This document shows positions 42,838 through 51,070 of a DNA stretch of 54,629 nt, in pieces. The stretch is taken from NCBI RefSeq assembly GCF_025716945.1, contig NZ_JAOVZT010000006.1:20113-74741 (forward strand), in the 5' to 3' direction. This DNA is from Geodermatophilus sp. YIM 151500 (GTDB lineage Bacteria; Actinomycetota; Actinomycetes; Mycobacteriales; Geodermatophilaceae). A program made the translations under genes and the position numbers. Under the pieces are notes generated by a model. That model saw only the letters and a program-made list of their open reading frames with translations, did not search any database and was not told where the DNA came from. Within the stretch, counting starts at the first letter, position 1, and every line of letters starts with the position of its first letter.

Positions 42838-44319
42838 GTGACGGCCATGACCGCTGCTCGGGAGCGGACCTTCGCGGCGGTCGACCTGGGCGCGTCCAGC
42901 GGTCGGGTCATGGCCGCCCGCGTGGGCCCGGAGCGCCTGGACCTCCGCGAGGTGCACCGGTTCGCGAACCGGCCGGTGCGCACCTCGGGGACGCTGCACT
43001 GGGACGTGCTCGGGCTCTACGCCGGGGTCCTCGACGGGTTGCGCGCCGCCGGCCGGGACACCGGGGGCCTGGACGGCGTCGGCATCGACAGCTGGGCGGT
43101 CGACTTCGGCCTGCTCGACGCCGACGGCGCGTTGCTGGGCAACCCGGTGCACTACCGCGACGGCCGGCACGAGACCGCGGTCCCGGCCGTGCACGCCGCC
43201 GTCCCGCCGGAGGAGCTGTACCGGGTCAGCGGACTGCAGCACCTGCCGTTCAACACCGTCTTCCAGCTGGCCGCGGCGCGGGGGACCGCGCAGCTGGCCG
43301 CGGCGCGCACGGCCCTGCTGGTCCCGGACCTGCTGGCGCACTGGCTGACCGGGGCCGTCGGCGCCGAGGTGACCAACGCGTCGACCACCGGGTTGCTGGA
43401 CGCCACGACGCGCGAGTGGGCCTGGGAGCTGGTCGACCGCCTCGGGCTCGACCGCGGGCTGTTCCCACCGCTCCGCCAGCCCGGTGACCGGCTGGGGGAG
43501 CTGCGGGACGACGTCCTCGCCGAGACGGGGCTGACCGGCCCGGTGCCCGTCACGGCCGTGGGGTCGCACGACACGGCCTCGGCGGTGGTCGGCGTCCCCG
43601 CGGCCGGCGACCGGTTCGCCTACATCTCCTGCGGCACCTGGTCGCTGGTCGGCGTGGAGCTGGAGAAGCCGGTGCTCACCGAGGCGAGCCGGGCGGCCGG
43701 CTTCACCAACGAGCTCGGCGTGGACGGAACGGTCCGCTACCTGCACAACGTCATGGGCCTGTGGCTGCTGCAGGAGTCGCAGCGAGCGTGGGCGGCGGCG
43801 GGGCCGACGGCCGAGCTGCCCGACCTGCTCGCCGCGGCCGGACGGGTGCCCCCGTTCAACGCCGTCGTCGACGCCGACGACCCGCGGTTCCTCGCGCCGG
43901 GCGACATGCCCACCCGCATCGCCGAGGCGTGCGCCGAGACCGGCCAGATCCCGCCGCGGAGCCGGGCGGAGACGGTCCGGTGCATCCTCGACAGCCTGGC
44001 GCTGGCCTACCGCCGGACGGTCCGGTCGGCGGCGGCGCTGTCCGGCCGGGACGTCGAGGTGGTCCACCTCGTCGGTGGGGGAGCCCGCAACACGCTGCTC
44101 TGCCAGCTGACGGCCGACGCCTGCGGACTGCCGGTCGTCGCCGGCCCCGTGGAGGCCGCCGCGCTCGGGAACGCCCTGGTGCAGGGGCGCGCGGGTGGGG
44201 CGGTCGACGGCGGCCTGCCCGAGCTGCGCGCGCTGCTGCGCGCCACGCAGGACGTGCGCCGGTACGAGCCGTCGGCGTCGTCCGGCGACTGGGCCGCGGC
44301 CGAGCGCCGGCTGCGCTGA
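42838..44319 (+). CDS. rhaB: Rhamnulokinase (FGGY family)
   Basis: 493 residues. ATP-dependent phosphorylation of L-rhamnulose at O-1. FGGY/ASKHA features are AAVDLGASSGRVM (phosphate 1), GIDSWAVDFGLLD, ISCGTWSLVGVEL and VHLVGGGARNTLLCQLTADA (adenosine site), typical of RhaB rather than xylulokinase or glycerol kinase. GTG 42838 has GGAG five nt upstream and begins 10 bp after the aldolase gene; ATG 42847 is an alternative. Last gene of the rhamnose operon; its stop opens a 20-bp tandem array. Confidence 0.93.
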   Translation: MTAMTAARERTFAAVDLGASSGRVMAARVGPERLDLREVHRFANRPVRTSGTLHWDVLGLYAGVLDGLRAAGRDTGGLDGVGIDSWAVDFGLLDADGALLGNPVHYRDGRHETAVPAVHAAVPPEELYRVSGLQHLPFNTVFQLAAARGTAQLAAARTALLVPDLLAHWLTGAVGAEVTNASTTGLLDATTREWAWELVDRLGLDRGLFPPLRQPGDRLGELRDDVLAETGLTGPVPVTAVGSHDTASAVVGVPAAGDRFAYISCGTWSLVGVELEKPVLTEASRAAGFTNELGVDGTVRYLHNVMGLWLLQESQRAWAAAGPTAELPDLLAAAGRVPPFNAVVDADDPRFLAPGDMPTRIAEACAETGQIPPRSRAETVRCILDSLALAYRRTVRSAAALSGRDVEVVHLVGGGARNTLLCQLTADACGLPVVAGPVEAAALGNALVQGRAGGAVDGGLPELRALLRATQDVRRYEPSASSGDWAAAERRLR

Positions 44320-44375
44320 CCGGGCGCCGGCGCGCCGACCGGGCGCCGGCTGCGCTGACCGGGCGCCAGCCGCCG
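44317..44375 (+). repeat. About 20-bp tandem repeat beginning at the rhaB stop codon
   Basis: Three units start at 44317, 44336 and 44356: TGACCGGGCGCCGGCGCGCC, CGACCGGGCGCCGGCTGCGC, TGACCGGGCGCCAGCCGCCG. The third restores a TGA exactly 39 nt (13 codons) downstream, in frame with rhaB. GGCGCC cores can pair as a structured 3' end. Confidence 0.75.
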
Positions 44376-44390
44376 CCGGCCGGGTCCGGT

Positions 44391-45656
44391 TCAGCGGGGG
44401 AGCGCCGGCTCCGGCGGCTCGGCCAGCTGCCACGGGCGGACGACGGCCAGCAGCACCCCCAGCGCGAGGGCGAGCACGACCGCCATCACGGCACCCATCG
44501 CCACCGCGTCGTTGCCGAGCAGCCCGACGGCGGGCGAGACGGCGGCGCCGACGCCGAACTGCACGGCGCCCAGCAGCGCGGCCGCGGCGCCCGCCCGGTC
44601 GCCGTACTGCGCGAGCGCGAGCGCCGGGGCGTTGGGCAGCGCGAGCCCCGCGGTGAACAGCACCGCCCACAGCGCGCCGGCCACGGCCGGCAGGCCGGCG
44701 TCGGCCACCGCGGTCAGCGCGAGCGTCCCGGCGGCGACGGTGCCGGCCGTGGTCGCCGCGAGCAGCACCTGGCCCGGCGTCCACCGGCGCAGCAGCACCG
44801 GGTTGAGCTGGGTGGCCGCGATCAGCCAGAACGCGCCGGCGCCGAAGAGCAGGCCGAACTGCTGCTCGTCGAGCCCGAACTGCCGCTGGTAGACGAACGA
44901 CGACCCGGCCACGTAGGTGAACAGCGCCGCCATGCCGAGCCCGGCGACGAGCACCAGCCCGAGGTAGGTGCGGTCACCCAGCAGCGAGCGGTAGGTCCCG
45001 ACCGTGGCGGCGATGCCGCCGCGGCGCCGACGCCCGGCCGGCAGCGTCTCGCGGACCGCCCACGCCCCGAGCGCGAGCAGCACGACGCCGTAGCCGGCCA
45101 GGACGGCGAAGACGCCGCGCCAGGTGGTGAACCGCAGCAGCTCCCCGCCGATCGTCGGGGCGAGCACCGGCGCGACGCCCATGACCAGGAACAACCGCGA
45201 CAGCATCGTGGCGGCCCGGCGCCCGGCGAACAGGTCGCGCACCATCGCCATCGCCACCACGGAGGCGGCCGCGCAGCCCACGCCCTGCAGCACCCGCAGG
45301 ACGCCGAGGACGGCGATGCCCGGCGCGACCAGCACGAGCAGCGAGGCCAGCACGTGCAGCGCCGTGCCGGCGAGCAGGGGACGGCGGCGTCCGACGGCGT
45401 CCGACAGCGGCCCGATCACCAGCTGGCCGAGGGCCAGGCCGAGCAGCGTGCCGGTCAGCGTCAGCTGCACCTGGGCCGACGTGGTGCCGAGCTCCTCGCG
45501 GATCGTCGGCAGGGCCGGCAGGTACATGTCGATGGTCAGCGGCCCCATGGCCACGAACGCCCCGAGCACCAGGGCGAGCCGGGCCGTCGACGGACGGTGC
45601 GGGGCCGGGCCGGGAACGGCGGAGGGGCGGGTGGCCTGGTCGGCGACAGCGGTCAC
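44391..45656 (-). CDS. MFS multidrug exporter, Bcr/CflA-like
   Basis: About 421 residues with 12 predicted helices. DMYLPALPTIREELG, GQLVIGPLSDAVGRRRPLL (motif A) and motif C-like VMGVAPVLAPTIGGELL are characteristic of the Bcr/CflA drug:H+ antiporter family. The frame begins at ATG 45680, but GTG 45656 has GAAGGA about 6 nt upstream and leaves a normal N-terminus, so I choose it. Substrate unknown. Convergent with rhaB, separated by the 44317-44375 repeats. Confidence 0.85.
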   Translation of the reverse strand: MTAVADQATRPSAVPGPAPHRPSTARLALVLGAFVAMGPLTIDMYLPALPTIREELGTTSAQVQLTLTGTLLGLALGQLVIGPLSDAVGRRRPLLAGTALHVLASLLVLVAPGIAVLGVLRVLQGVGCAAASVVAMAMVRDLFAGRRAATMLSRLFLVMGVAPVLAPTIGGELLRFTTWRGVFAVLAGYGVVLLALGAWAVRETLPAGRRRRGGIAATVGTYRSLLGDRTYLGLVLVAGLGMAALFTYVAGSSFVYQRQFGLDEQQFGLLFGAGAFWLIAATQLNPVLLRRWTPGQVLLAATTAGTVAAGTLALTAVADAGLPAVAGALWAVLFTAGLALPNAPALALAQYGDRAGAAAALLGAVQFGVGAAVSPAVGLLGNDAVAMGAVMAVVLALALGVLLAVVRPWQLAEPPEPALPR

Positions 45657-45743
45657 GAGGGTCCTTCGTCGGCTGGTCAACGTCGAGCGGCCGCCGTTGG
45701 CCCTCTCCGACCGGTGCCAAGACCGTCCGGGCCTGCTCCTATT

Positions 45744-45835
45744 CCTTCGCTCGGCGAAGGATCCCGGGTGCTCCCGCGTGTCCGGGGCGACACGCCGCTG
45801 CGCGCCGGCGTCCCGCCCTGCTGCGGGGCGGGGAC
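45744..45835 (-). terminator. Three consecutive hairpins downstream of the VanZ-like gene
   Basis: CCTTCGC/GCGAAGG (45744-45760), GCGTGTC/GACACGC (45776-45795) and GTCCCGCCC/GGGCGGGGAC (45810-45835, one bulge) lie in the 180-bp gap before the MFS gene. The last abuts the VanZ-like stop at 45837. Probable GC-rich terminator cluster. Confidence 0.6.
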
Positions 45836-45836
45836 G

Positions 45837-46325
45837 TCAGGCCGTGCAGCGGGGCCGGACGGCGGCGTGCAGGCGGGCCGCCACCAGGCCGGCGACCACG
45901 GCGCCGCTCGCGTTGAGCGCCGCATCGAGCGGCGAGACCACCCGCCCGAGCGGCAGGGCCCACTGCAGCAGCTCGATCCCGGCGGCGACGCCGACGGACA
46001 GGGCGCCGAGCCGCCCCGGTGCCGCCAGCGCGGGCCGCCGGAGCACTGCGAGCACGGCCGGCGGGACCAGGAGCAGCAGGTTGCCGAGCAGCTGCAGCAC
46101 CGTGGTCGGCGAGTCCAGGCCGGTGGCGTACCAGCGCAGCTCGGCCAGCGGGGCACCCCACGCCCAGCCGGACGCGCCGGCCGGGGTGAGGGTCAGCGAC
46201 GCCACCCCTACCAGCGCGGATGCGAGCAGGCCGTCGAGGGCGGGTGCGGGCCGGGCGCCGTCGTCCACGAGCCCACCGTCCCCCCGGTCCCTGGGAGGAC
46301 GCTGGGACGCCGCTGGGTGCTGCAT
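45837..46325 (-). CDS. VanZ-like membrane protein
   Basis: About 162 residues. Four predicted helices (LLASALVGVASLTLTP, a region around TTVLQLLGNLLLLVPPAVLAVL, LGALSVGVAAGIELLQWALPL, SGAVVAGLVAARL). NLLLLVP and GIELLQWALPLGRVVSPLDAALNASGA match the VanZ motif EILQ ... R..D..DV.LN..G. Function of chromosomal VanZ-like proteins is unsettled; low-level teicoplanin effects are known for VanZ itself. Start uncertain: ATG 46325, GTG 46268, or the longer frame to 46400 without a ribosome-binding site. Confidence 0.7.
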   Translation of the reverse strand: MQHPAASQRPPRDRGDGGLVDDGARPAPALDGLLASALVGVASLTLTPAGASGWAWGAPLAELRWYATGLDSPTTVLQLLGNLLLLVPPAVLAVLRRPALAAPGRLGALSVGVAAGIELLQWALPLGRVVSPLDAALNASGAVVAGLVAARLHAAVRPRCTA

Positions 46326-46407
46326 GACGGCGATCTGCGGCAGGTCGCCGCAGTGTCGTCGGGCACCGCCGTCGGTGCCCGGGTCGGGGTGACCCCGCAC
46401 CCGGCGC

Positions 46408-46441
46408 GCCGGCTCCTCGGGTCAGCAGGCTCCTCGGGTCA
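46408..46441 (-). repeat. 17-bp tandem repeat beginning at the stop codon of the PLP enzyme
   Basis: In sense the first unit is TGACCCGAGGAGCCTGC (46441-46425), starting with the stop codon itself, and the second is TGACCCGAGGAGCCGGC (46424-46408), one mismatch. The second TGA is out of frame. Confidence 0.75.
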
Positions 46442-47788
46442 GAACAGGACCGGCGCGCGGAGGACGAAGTCGCCGTGGTCGTCGAGCTCGTAGTGGCGGG
46501 CCTCCTCCGGCGTGGCGGCGATCTGCCGCAGGGCCTCGCCGAGGGCGGCGACGTCGGCGGGCGTGGTCGCCCGGTTGGCGCTGGCGCGCACCGCGCCGGG
46601 CAGCGCGTGCCGGTCACCGACGCGCACGTCGGCGTGGAACTGCGCCACCTCGGCCTCGGTCAGCGACAGCAGCCGGGCCATGTAGGGGTGGGCGCAGAAG
46701 CAGCCGCTGCGCAGGCCGATCCCGTGCTCGCCGGCCAGCCGCGCCGCCAGCAGGCCGTGCGGGACGCCGTCCAGGTTGAACGCCGCGACCGGCAGCCGGT
46801 CGCCGGTGACCGCGCCGTAGCGGCGCAGGCCGGGCACGGTGGCCAGCTCGGCGTCCAGCGCGCGGGTGAGCGCCTCCTCGTGGGCGAGCAGCCCGGACCA
46901 CCCGCTCTCGGCCAGTTCCTCGGCGGCGGCGGCCAGCGCGACGGCGCCGACGACGTTGGGCGAGCCGGCGTCGTCCCGGTCGGGGGTGTCGGCCCAGACG
47001 ACGTCGTCGAAGGAGACCGCGCGCACGGTGCCGCCGCCGACCAGGAACGGTTCACCGTCGGCGAGCACGGACCGCGGGGCGATCAGCGCGCCGGCGCCGA
47101 ACGGCGCGTACATCTTGTGCCCGGACAGCGCCAGCGCGTCGATGCCCAGCGCGGTCATGTCGACCGGGCGGTGCCCGGCCAGCTGCGCCGCGTCGACGAC
47201 GACGAAGACCCCGAGCGCCCGCGCGGCGGAGGTGAGGGCGAGCAGGTCGGGCAGCCACCCGGTGACGTTGGACGCACCGGTGACGGCCAGCACGCGCGGG
47301 GTGGGGCGCTGGTGCAGGGCGCGCACCACGTCTCCGACGTCGAACGTGCCCCGGGCGTCGACGTCCACGACGCGCAGCTTGGCGTGCCGCCGCCACGGCA
47401 GCAGGTTGGCGTGGTGCTCGACGGCCGTCGTCAGCACGACGTCGTCGGGTGCCAGGCGCAGCCGGTAGGCGAGCTGGTTCAGCGCCTCGGTCGTGTTCCG
47501 CGGGAACAGCGCCACGTGGGTGGCCGGGTCGGCGCCGGCGAAACGCAGGAGCGTGTCGCGGGCCTGCTCGTAGCGCGCGCTGGAGTAGCGGGACTTCGCG
47601 CCGGCCCCGCGGTGCACGCTCGAGTACCACGGCAGGAAGTCGGTCACGGCTCGGGTCACCGCCGCGGAGGCCGAGCTGGTGGCCGCGGCGTCGAGGTCGA
47701 CGTAGCGCCGGGATCCGCCGCCGAGGACGGGAACCCGGACGTCGTCACCCACGAGGGGGGCGTGCCGGGGCGGGAGGGTGACGTCCAT
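46439..47788 (-). CDS. PLP-dependent aminotransferase class V, cysteine-desulfurase-like
   Basis: 449 residues. YVDLDAAATSSA start, cofactor pocket TTAVEHHANLLPWR and VVVDAAQLAGHRPVDM, Schiff-base lysine in ALSGHKMYAPFGAG, and a Cys in RSGCFCAHPY at the position of the SufS/CsdA catalytic cysteine. It therefore could mobilise sulfur from cysteine. No suf or iscU gene adjoins it, so the acceptor is unknown and a different class V activity is possible. The start ATG 47788 is close to the divergent GGDEF-EAL gene. The long upstream frame continuing to 48508 lies antisense to that gene and is not coding. Confidence 0.83.
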   Translation of the reverse strand: MDVTLPPRHAPLVGDDVRVPVLGGGSRRYVDLDAAATSSASAAVTRAVTDFLPWYSSVHRGAGAKSRYSSARYEQARDTLLRFAGADPATHVALFPRNTTEALNQLAYRLRLAPDDVVLTTAVEHHANLLPWRRHAKLRVVDVDARGTFDVGDVVRALHQRPTPRVLAVTGASNVTGWLPDLLALTSAARALGVFVVVDAAQLAGHRPVDMTALGIDALALSGHKMYAPFGAGALIAPRSVLADGEPFLVGGGTVRAVSFDDVVWADTPDRDDAGSPNVVGAVALAAAAEELAESGWSGLLAHEEALTRALDAELATVPGLRRYGAVTGDRLPVAAFNLDGVPHGLLAARLAGEHGIGLRSGCFCAHPYMARLLSLTEAEVAQFHADVRVGDRHALPGAVRASANRATTPADVAALGEALRQIAATPEEARHYELDDHGDFVLRAPVLF

Positions 47789-47817
47789 GGCATGGTGATC
47801 GGCCGTTCCGCGCAGTC

Positions 47818-47869
47818 CTTGAGCGCCTCCCGGTCGTCGTCCACCCCCCGACGGGTGAGGCCGCTCAAG
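47818..47869. promoter_or_regulatory. Inverted repeat CTTGAGCG ... CGCTCAAG in a divergent promoter region
   Basis: 8-bp arms (47818-47825 and 47862-47869), 36 bp apart, in the 111-bp region between the PLP enzyme and the GGDEF-EAL gene. The spacing suggests two half-sites on the same DNA face or nothing; weak. Confidence 0.3.
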
Positions 47870-47899
47870 TCGGCGACACCGCAGGCCGATCGGGAGGTC

Positions 47900-50044
47900 G
47901 TGACCGCACCTTCGACGACCACGCCGGCGCGCCGTCGCGGCTTCCGGCTGACGCCCCGGGTCTTCTGGGACCTGGCCGTCTACATGATCGGCCTCGGGCT
48001 CGCCGTCGGCCTGGTGTTCCCGCCGTTCGCCACCGGGCTCGGTGTGCCCAGCTCCTACGCGACCCGGCCGTCCTTCCTGGCGGCCTGCCTCGTCGCCGGC
48101 TTCCTCGTGGGCGCGATGAGTTACACGGTCTGCCGCGCGGTGGTCGGCGGTCGGCTCTCGGTGCTGAGCACGCACCTGCGCTCGGTGGCCGAGACCGTCA
48201 CCCGCGCGAGCCACACCGGCGACTTCTCCTGGCGGCACTCCGACCGCATCCCGGTCGACTCCGACGACGAGCTCGGCGAGACCGCCGGCTCGTTCAACAG
48301 CCTGCTCGACGCCCTGGAGGCCGGCGAGCGGTTCCGCTCGCTGGTGCGCAACGCCTCCGACGTCATCACCGTCGTCGACGCCTCCGGCCGGATCGTCTAC
48401 CAGACGCCGTCCATCGGCTGGGTGCTCGGCTACCCACCGGCGACCCTCCTCGGCAGCAACGTGCGCAGCCTGCTGCACCCCGACGACGTGCCGGCCTTCA
48501 GCGAGCACCTCGTCCAGGCGCTGTCCGGCTCACCGGAGCTCGCCTCCGTCGGCAGCCGGATGCGGCACCGCAACGGGTCGTGGCGCTGGGTCGAGACCGT
48601 GGCCAACAACCTGCTCACCGACCCGGCCGTCAACGGCATCGTGCTGACCACCCGCGACGTCAGCGACCGCAAGGAGCTCGAGGACCGGCTGCGGGCCCAG
48701 GCCTACCACGACCCCCTCACCGGGCTGCCCAACCGGGCGCTGTTCATGGAGCGGCTGCGGGCCGCCGAGGAGCAGGAGAAGGCCGACGGCACGCCCTCGG
48801 CGGTGCTGTTCCTCGACATGGACAACCTCAAGACGGTCAACGACGACCTCGGGCACGAGAGCGGCGACACCCTGCTGCAGGTCGTCGCCGCGAGGCTGCG
48901 CACCTGCCTGCGCCCGGAGGACACCGTCGCCCGGCTGGCCGGTGACGAGTTCGCCGTCCTGATCACCGGGGAGGACGACGTCGCCGAGGCCGGCCGCGTC
49001 GCCGACCGCGTGCTCGCCTCCATGCGCGAGCCCGTGCTGCTGGACAACCGCTTCGTGCGGACCGGCGTGAGCATGGGCGTGGCCACGTCCGAGACCGCCG
49101 CGGCCAGCGGGATCAGCCTGCTGCGCGCGGCCGATGTCGCCATGTACGTCGCGAAGAGCACCGGCAAGGGCCGCCGCGAGACGTTCCAGCCGGCCCACCA
49201 CGCCGCACAGGTGGAGCGCGACCGGTTGACCGCCGACCTGCACCAGGCGCTGGACCGGCACCAGTTCGAGCTGCACTACCAGCCCATCGTCGACCTCGCC
49301 GCCGGGCAGGTCACCGGGTTCGAGGCCCTGGTCCGCTGGCACCACCCCGAGCGCGGGCTGATCCCGCCGATGCAGTTCATCGGGCTGGCCGAGGAGAGCG
49401 GGCAGATCGTCCCGATCGGCCGCTGGATCCTGCACGAGGCGTGCCGGCAGGCCGCCGCCTGGCACCGCCGCGCGCCGGAGCGGGGGCTGCGCATGAGCGT
49501 CAACGTCTCGGTGCGCCAGTTCCAGCACCCGGACCTGGTCGAGGACGTCGTCGACGCGCTGCGCGCCTCGGGCCTGGAGCCCGGGTTGCTCACGCTCGAG
49601 ATCACCGAGTCGCTGTTCGCCGACGACACCGCCGACACGTTGCGCAAGCTCGAGGAGATCAAGGCGCTCGGTGTGCGGCTGGCCCTCGACGACTTCGGCA
49701 CGGGCTACTCGTCGCTGGGCTACCTGCGCCGCTTCCCGGTCGACGTGCTGAAGATCGACAAGGCCTTCGTGGACGGCGTGGCGACCAATCCCGAGGACCG
49801 CGCGGTCACGCACGCGGTCATCCAGCTCGGCCGGATGCTGCAGCTGCAGGTCGTCGCCGAGGGGCTGGAGTGCCCGGAGCAGGCCGCGGCGCTCGCGGAG
49901 CTGGACTGCCCGCTCGGTCAGGGCTTCCACTTCGCCCCGCCGATGGCCGCCGCGGAGGCCACCGAGTTCGCCGCCGCGGCCTCCGGGCTGCCGGTGGGCG
50001 CGGGGATCCCGTCGCCGGCCGCCGTCCCGGCCGCGCACGGCTGA
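47900..50044 (+). CDS. Membrane PAS-GGDEF-EAL cyclic-di-GMP enzyme
   Basis: 714 residues from GTG 47900. Two transmembrane helices (VFWDLAVYMIGLGLAVGLVF, then FLAACLVAGFLVGAM), a HAMP-like linker, a PAS domain (about 145-265; FRSLVRNASDVITVVDASGRIVY, LHPDD), a GGDEF domain with the site altered to AGDEF, and an EAL domain with EALVRW, DDFGTGYSSL, KIDKAFV and EGLE. A at the first glycine of GGDEF is often still active (G/A GDEF); the EAL signature looks intact. Probable sensor that makes or, more likely, degrades c-di-GMP. The frame runs upstream to ATG 47792, which would leave almost no room for a divergent promoter. Confidence 0.88.
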   Translation: MTAPSTTTPARRRGFRLTPRVFWDLAVYMIGLGLAVGLVFPPFATGLGVPSSYATRPSFLAACLVAGFLVGAMSYTVCRAVVGGRLSVLSTHLRSVAETVTRASHTGDFSWRHSDRIPVDSDDELGETAGSFNSLLDALEAGERFRSLVRNASDVITVVDASGRIVYQTPSIGWVLGYPPATLLGSNVRSLLHPDDVPAFSEHLVQALSGSPELASVGSRMRHRNGSWRWVETVANNLLTDPAVNGIVLTTRDVSDRKELEDRLRAQAYHDPLTGLPNRALFMERLRAAEEQEKADGTPSAVLFLDMDNLKTVNDDLGHESGDTLLQVVAARLRTCLRPEDTVARLAGDEFAVLITGEDDVAEAGRVADRVLASMREPVLLDNRFVRTGVSMGVATSETAAASGISLLRAADVAMYVAKSTGKGRRETFQPAHHAAQVERDRLTADLHQALDRHQFELHYQPIVDLAAGQVTGFEALVRWHHPERGLIPPMQFIGLAEESGQIVPIGRWILHEACRQAAAWHRRAPERGLRMSVNVSVRQFQHPDLVEDVVDALRASGLEPGLLTLEITESLFADDTADTLRKLEEIKALGVRLALDDFGTGYSSLGYLRRFPVDVLKIDKAFVDGVATNPEDRAVTHAVIQLGRMLQLQVVAEGLECPEQAAALAELDCPLGQGFHFAPPMAAAEATEFAAAASGLPVGAGIPSPAAVPAAHG

Positions 50045-50114
50045 CCGCGTGCCGACCGGCACCGGGCCGGGCCGGTCGCCGGCCGGGCGCGCCGTCCGGC
50101 GAGAATGCGGCACC

Positions 50115-50633
50115 GTGCCCACCGCCGAGGTCCGCGCCGTCCGCGAGGTGGACGGCGCCCTGCGCGCCGCGCTGCTGACCTGCTGGACCGACGTCAGCAA
50201 CGCCGGCGGCGCCGTCGGCTTCGTGCCACCGGTGACCACGGACGACGTCGCGCCCGCGCTCGACGTGCTGCTGGACGGCGTCCGGCGGTCCGGGGACGCG
50301 CTCGCGGTGCTGACCGTGGACGGCGAGGTCGCCGGCTTCGCCACCGTCGTGCAGTCGACCGGGGTGCTCCGCCGGCACTGGGCCTCCGTCCTGCGCGTGC
50401 AGGTGCACCCGAGCCGGCACGGCCAGGGGCTGGGCCGGGTGCTGATGACCGGCATCCACGCGATCGCCCGGGACCGCGGCTGGGAGTTCCTGCACCTCAC
50501 GGTGCGCGGCGGAACCGGGCTGGAGGCCTTCTACGAGCGGCTCGGCTACCGCGAGGTCGGCCGCATCCCCGGCGCGCTACGGGTGGCGCCCGGCGACGAC
50601 CGCGACGAGATCTCGGTGGTCTGCGCCCTCTGA
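50115..50633 (+). CDS. GNAT family N-acetyltransferase
   Basis: 172 residues. The acetyl-CoA pyrophosphate loop is VQVHPSRHGQGLGRVLM (R/QxxGxG/A: HGQGLG), with LAVLTVDGEVAGFATVV before it and GGTGLEAFYERLGYREVGR closing the fold. The acceptor substrate is unknown. GTG 50115 lies 8 nt after GAGAAT, a leaderless-type start; the frame is open to 50049. Its stop begins an 11-12-bp tandem array. Confidence 0.85.
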   Translation: MPTAEVRAVREVDGALRAALLTCWTDVSNAGGAVGFVPPVTTDDVAPALDVLLDGVRRSGDALAVLTVDGEVAGFATVVQSTGVLRRHWASVLRVQVHPSRHGQGLGRVLMTGIHAIARDRGWEFLHLTVRGGTGLEAFYERLGYREVGRIPGALRVAPGDDRDEISVVCAL

Positions 50634-50687
50634 CCGGCCCTCTGACCGGCCCTCGACCGGCCCTCGACCGGCCCTCGACCGGCCCTC
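50631..50687 (+). repeat. 11-12-bp tandem repeat beginning at the GNAT stop codon
   Basis: Five units of (T)GACCGGCCCTC: 50631-50642, 50643-50654, 50655-50665, 50666-50676, 50677-50687, then degenerate. The first two are 12 bp, so the TGA is duplicated in frame. Confidence 0.85.
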
Positions 50688-50732
50688 CGACCGACCCCCG
50701 GACCGCCCCCGGGCCGGCGGTTGTCCGGCGCC

Positions 50733-50738
50733 TACGCT
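50733..50738 (+). promoter_or_regulatory. -10 hexamer TACGCT for the small membrane protein gene
   Basis: TACGCT 7 nt before GTG 50746; the context TACGCTGCCCGACGTG almost equals that of the ATPase gene at 1276. Confidence 0.45.
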
Positions 50739-50745
50739 GCCCGAC

Positions 50746-50961
50746 GTGACCTCACGCGGACCGACCGGCCGGGCCGCCGGCCGCGAGCGGCTGCTCGCGC
50801 TCTTCCTGCTCGGCGTCGCCGCGGTCCTGCTGCTGTCGTCACCGACCTGGTTCGGCAGCGGGCAGGCCGGGGTCGGCGTGGGCCAGCTGGTCGTCGGGGT
50901 GGTCGTCGCCGCGGCCGGGCTGTGGCTCCACCGCCGTGCACGGGCGGGCCGCCGCGGCTGA
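50746..50961 (+). CDS. Small two-helix membrane protein, unknown function
   Basis: 71 residues: a basic N-terminus (TSRGPTGRAAGRER), helix LLALFLLGVAAVLLLSS, a short Gly-rich loop, helix VGQLVVGVVVAAAGLWLH, and a basic tail RRARAGRRG. Both ends are predicted cytoplasmic by the positive-inside rule. I recognise no family, but the hydrophobic pattern, the leaderless promoter and the clean start support a real gene. Monocistronic by position. Confidence 0.65.
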   Translation: MTSRGPTGRAAGRERLLALFLLGVAAVLLLSSPTWFGSGQAGVGVGQLVVGVVVAAAGLWLHRRARAGRRG

Positions 50962-51070
50962 CCGACCGCCGCGCGCGGGCCGCGCTCCCGCGTCTCGTCG
51001 ACGAGCCGGCGGGCCGGCGCAGGGCGACCAGTGGCTCCCAGTCGGGCGGCCGTTCCGCGCCGCGTCCCGG

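Noticed and set aside
45124-46392. Long plus-strand frames over the MFS, VanZ and PLP genes
   Set aside because: They are antisense shadows with low-complexity composition; the minus-strand products have clear membrane and PLP motifs.
47792-47899. ATG 47792 as start of the GGDEF-EAL protein
   Set aside because: It would begin 4 bp from the divergent PLP-enzyme start, leaving no promoter space; the added residues are Ser/Arg-rich with no domain.
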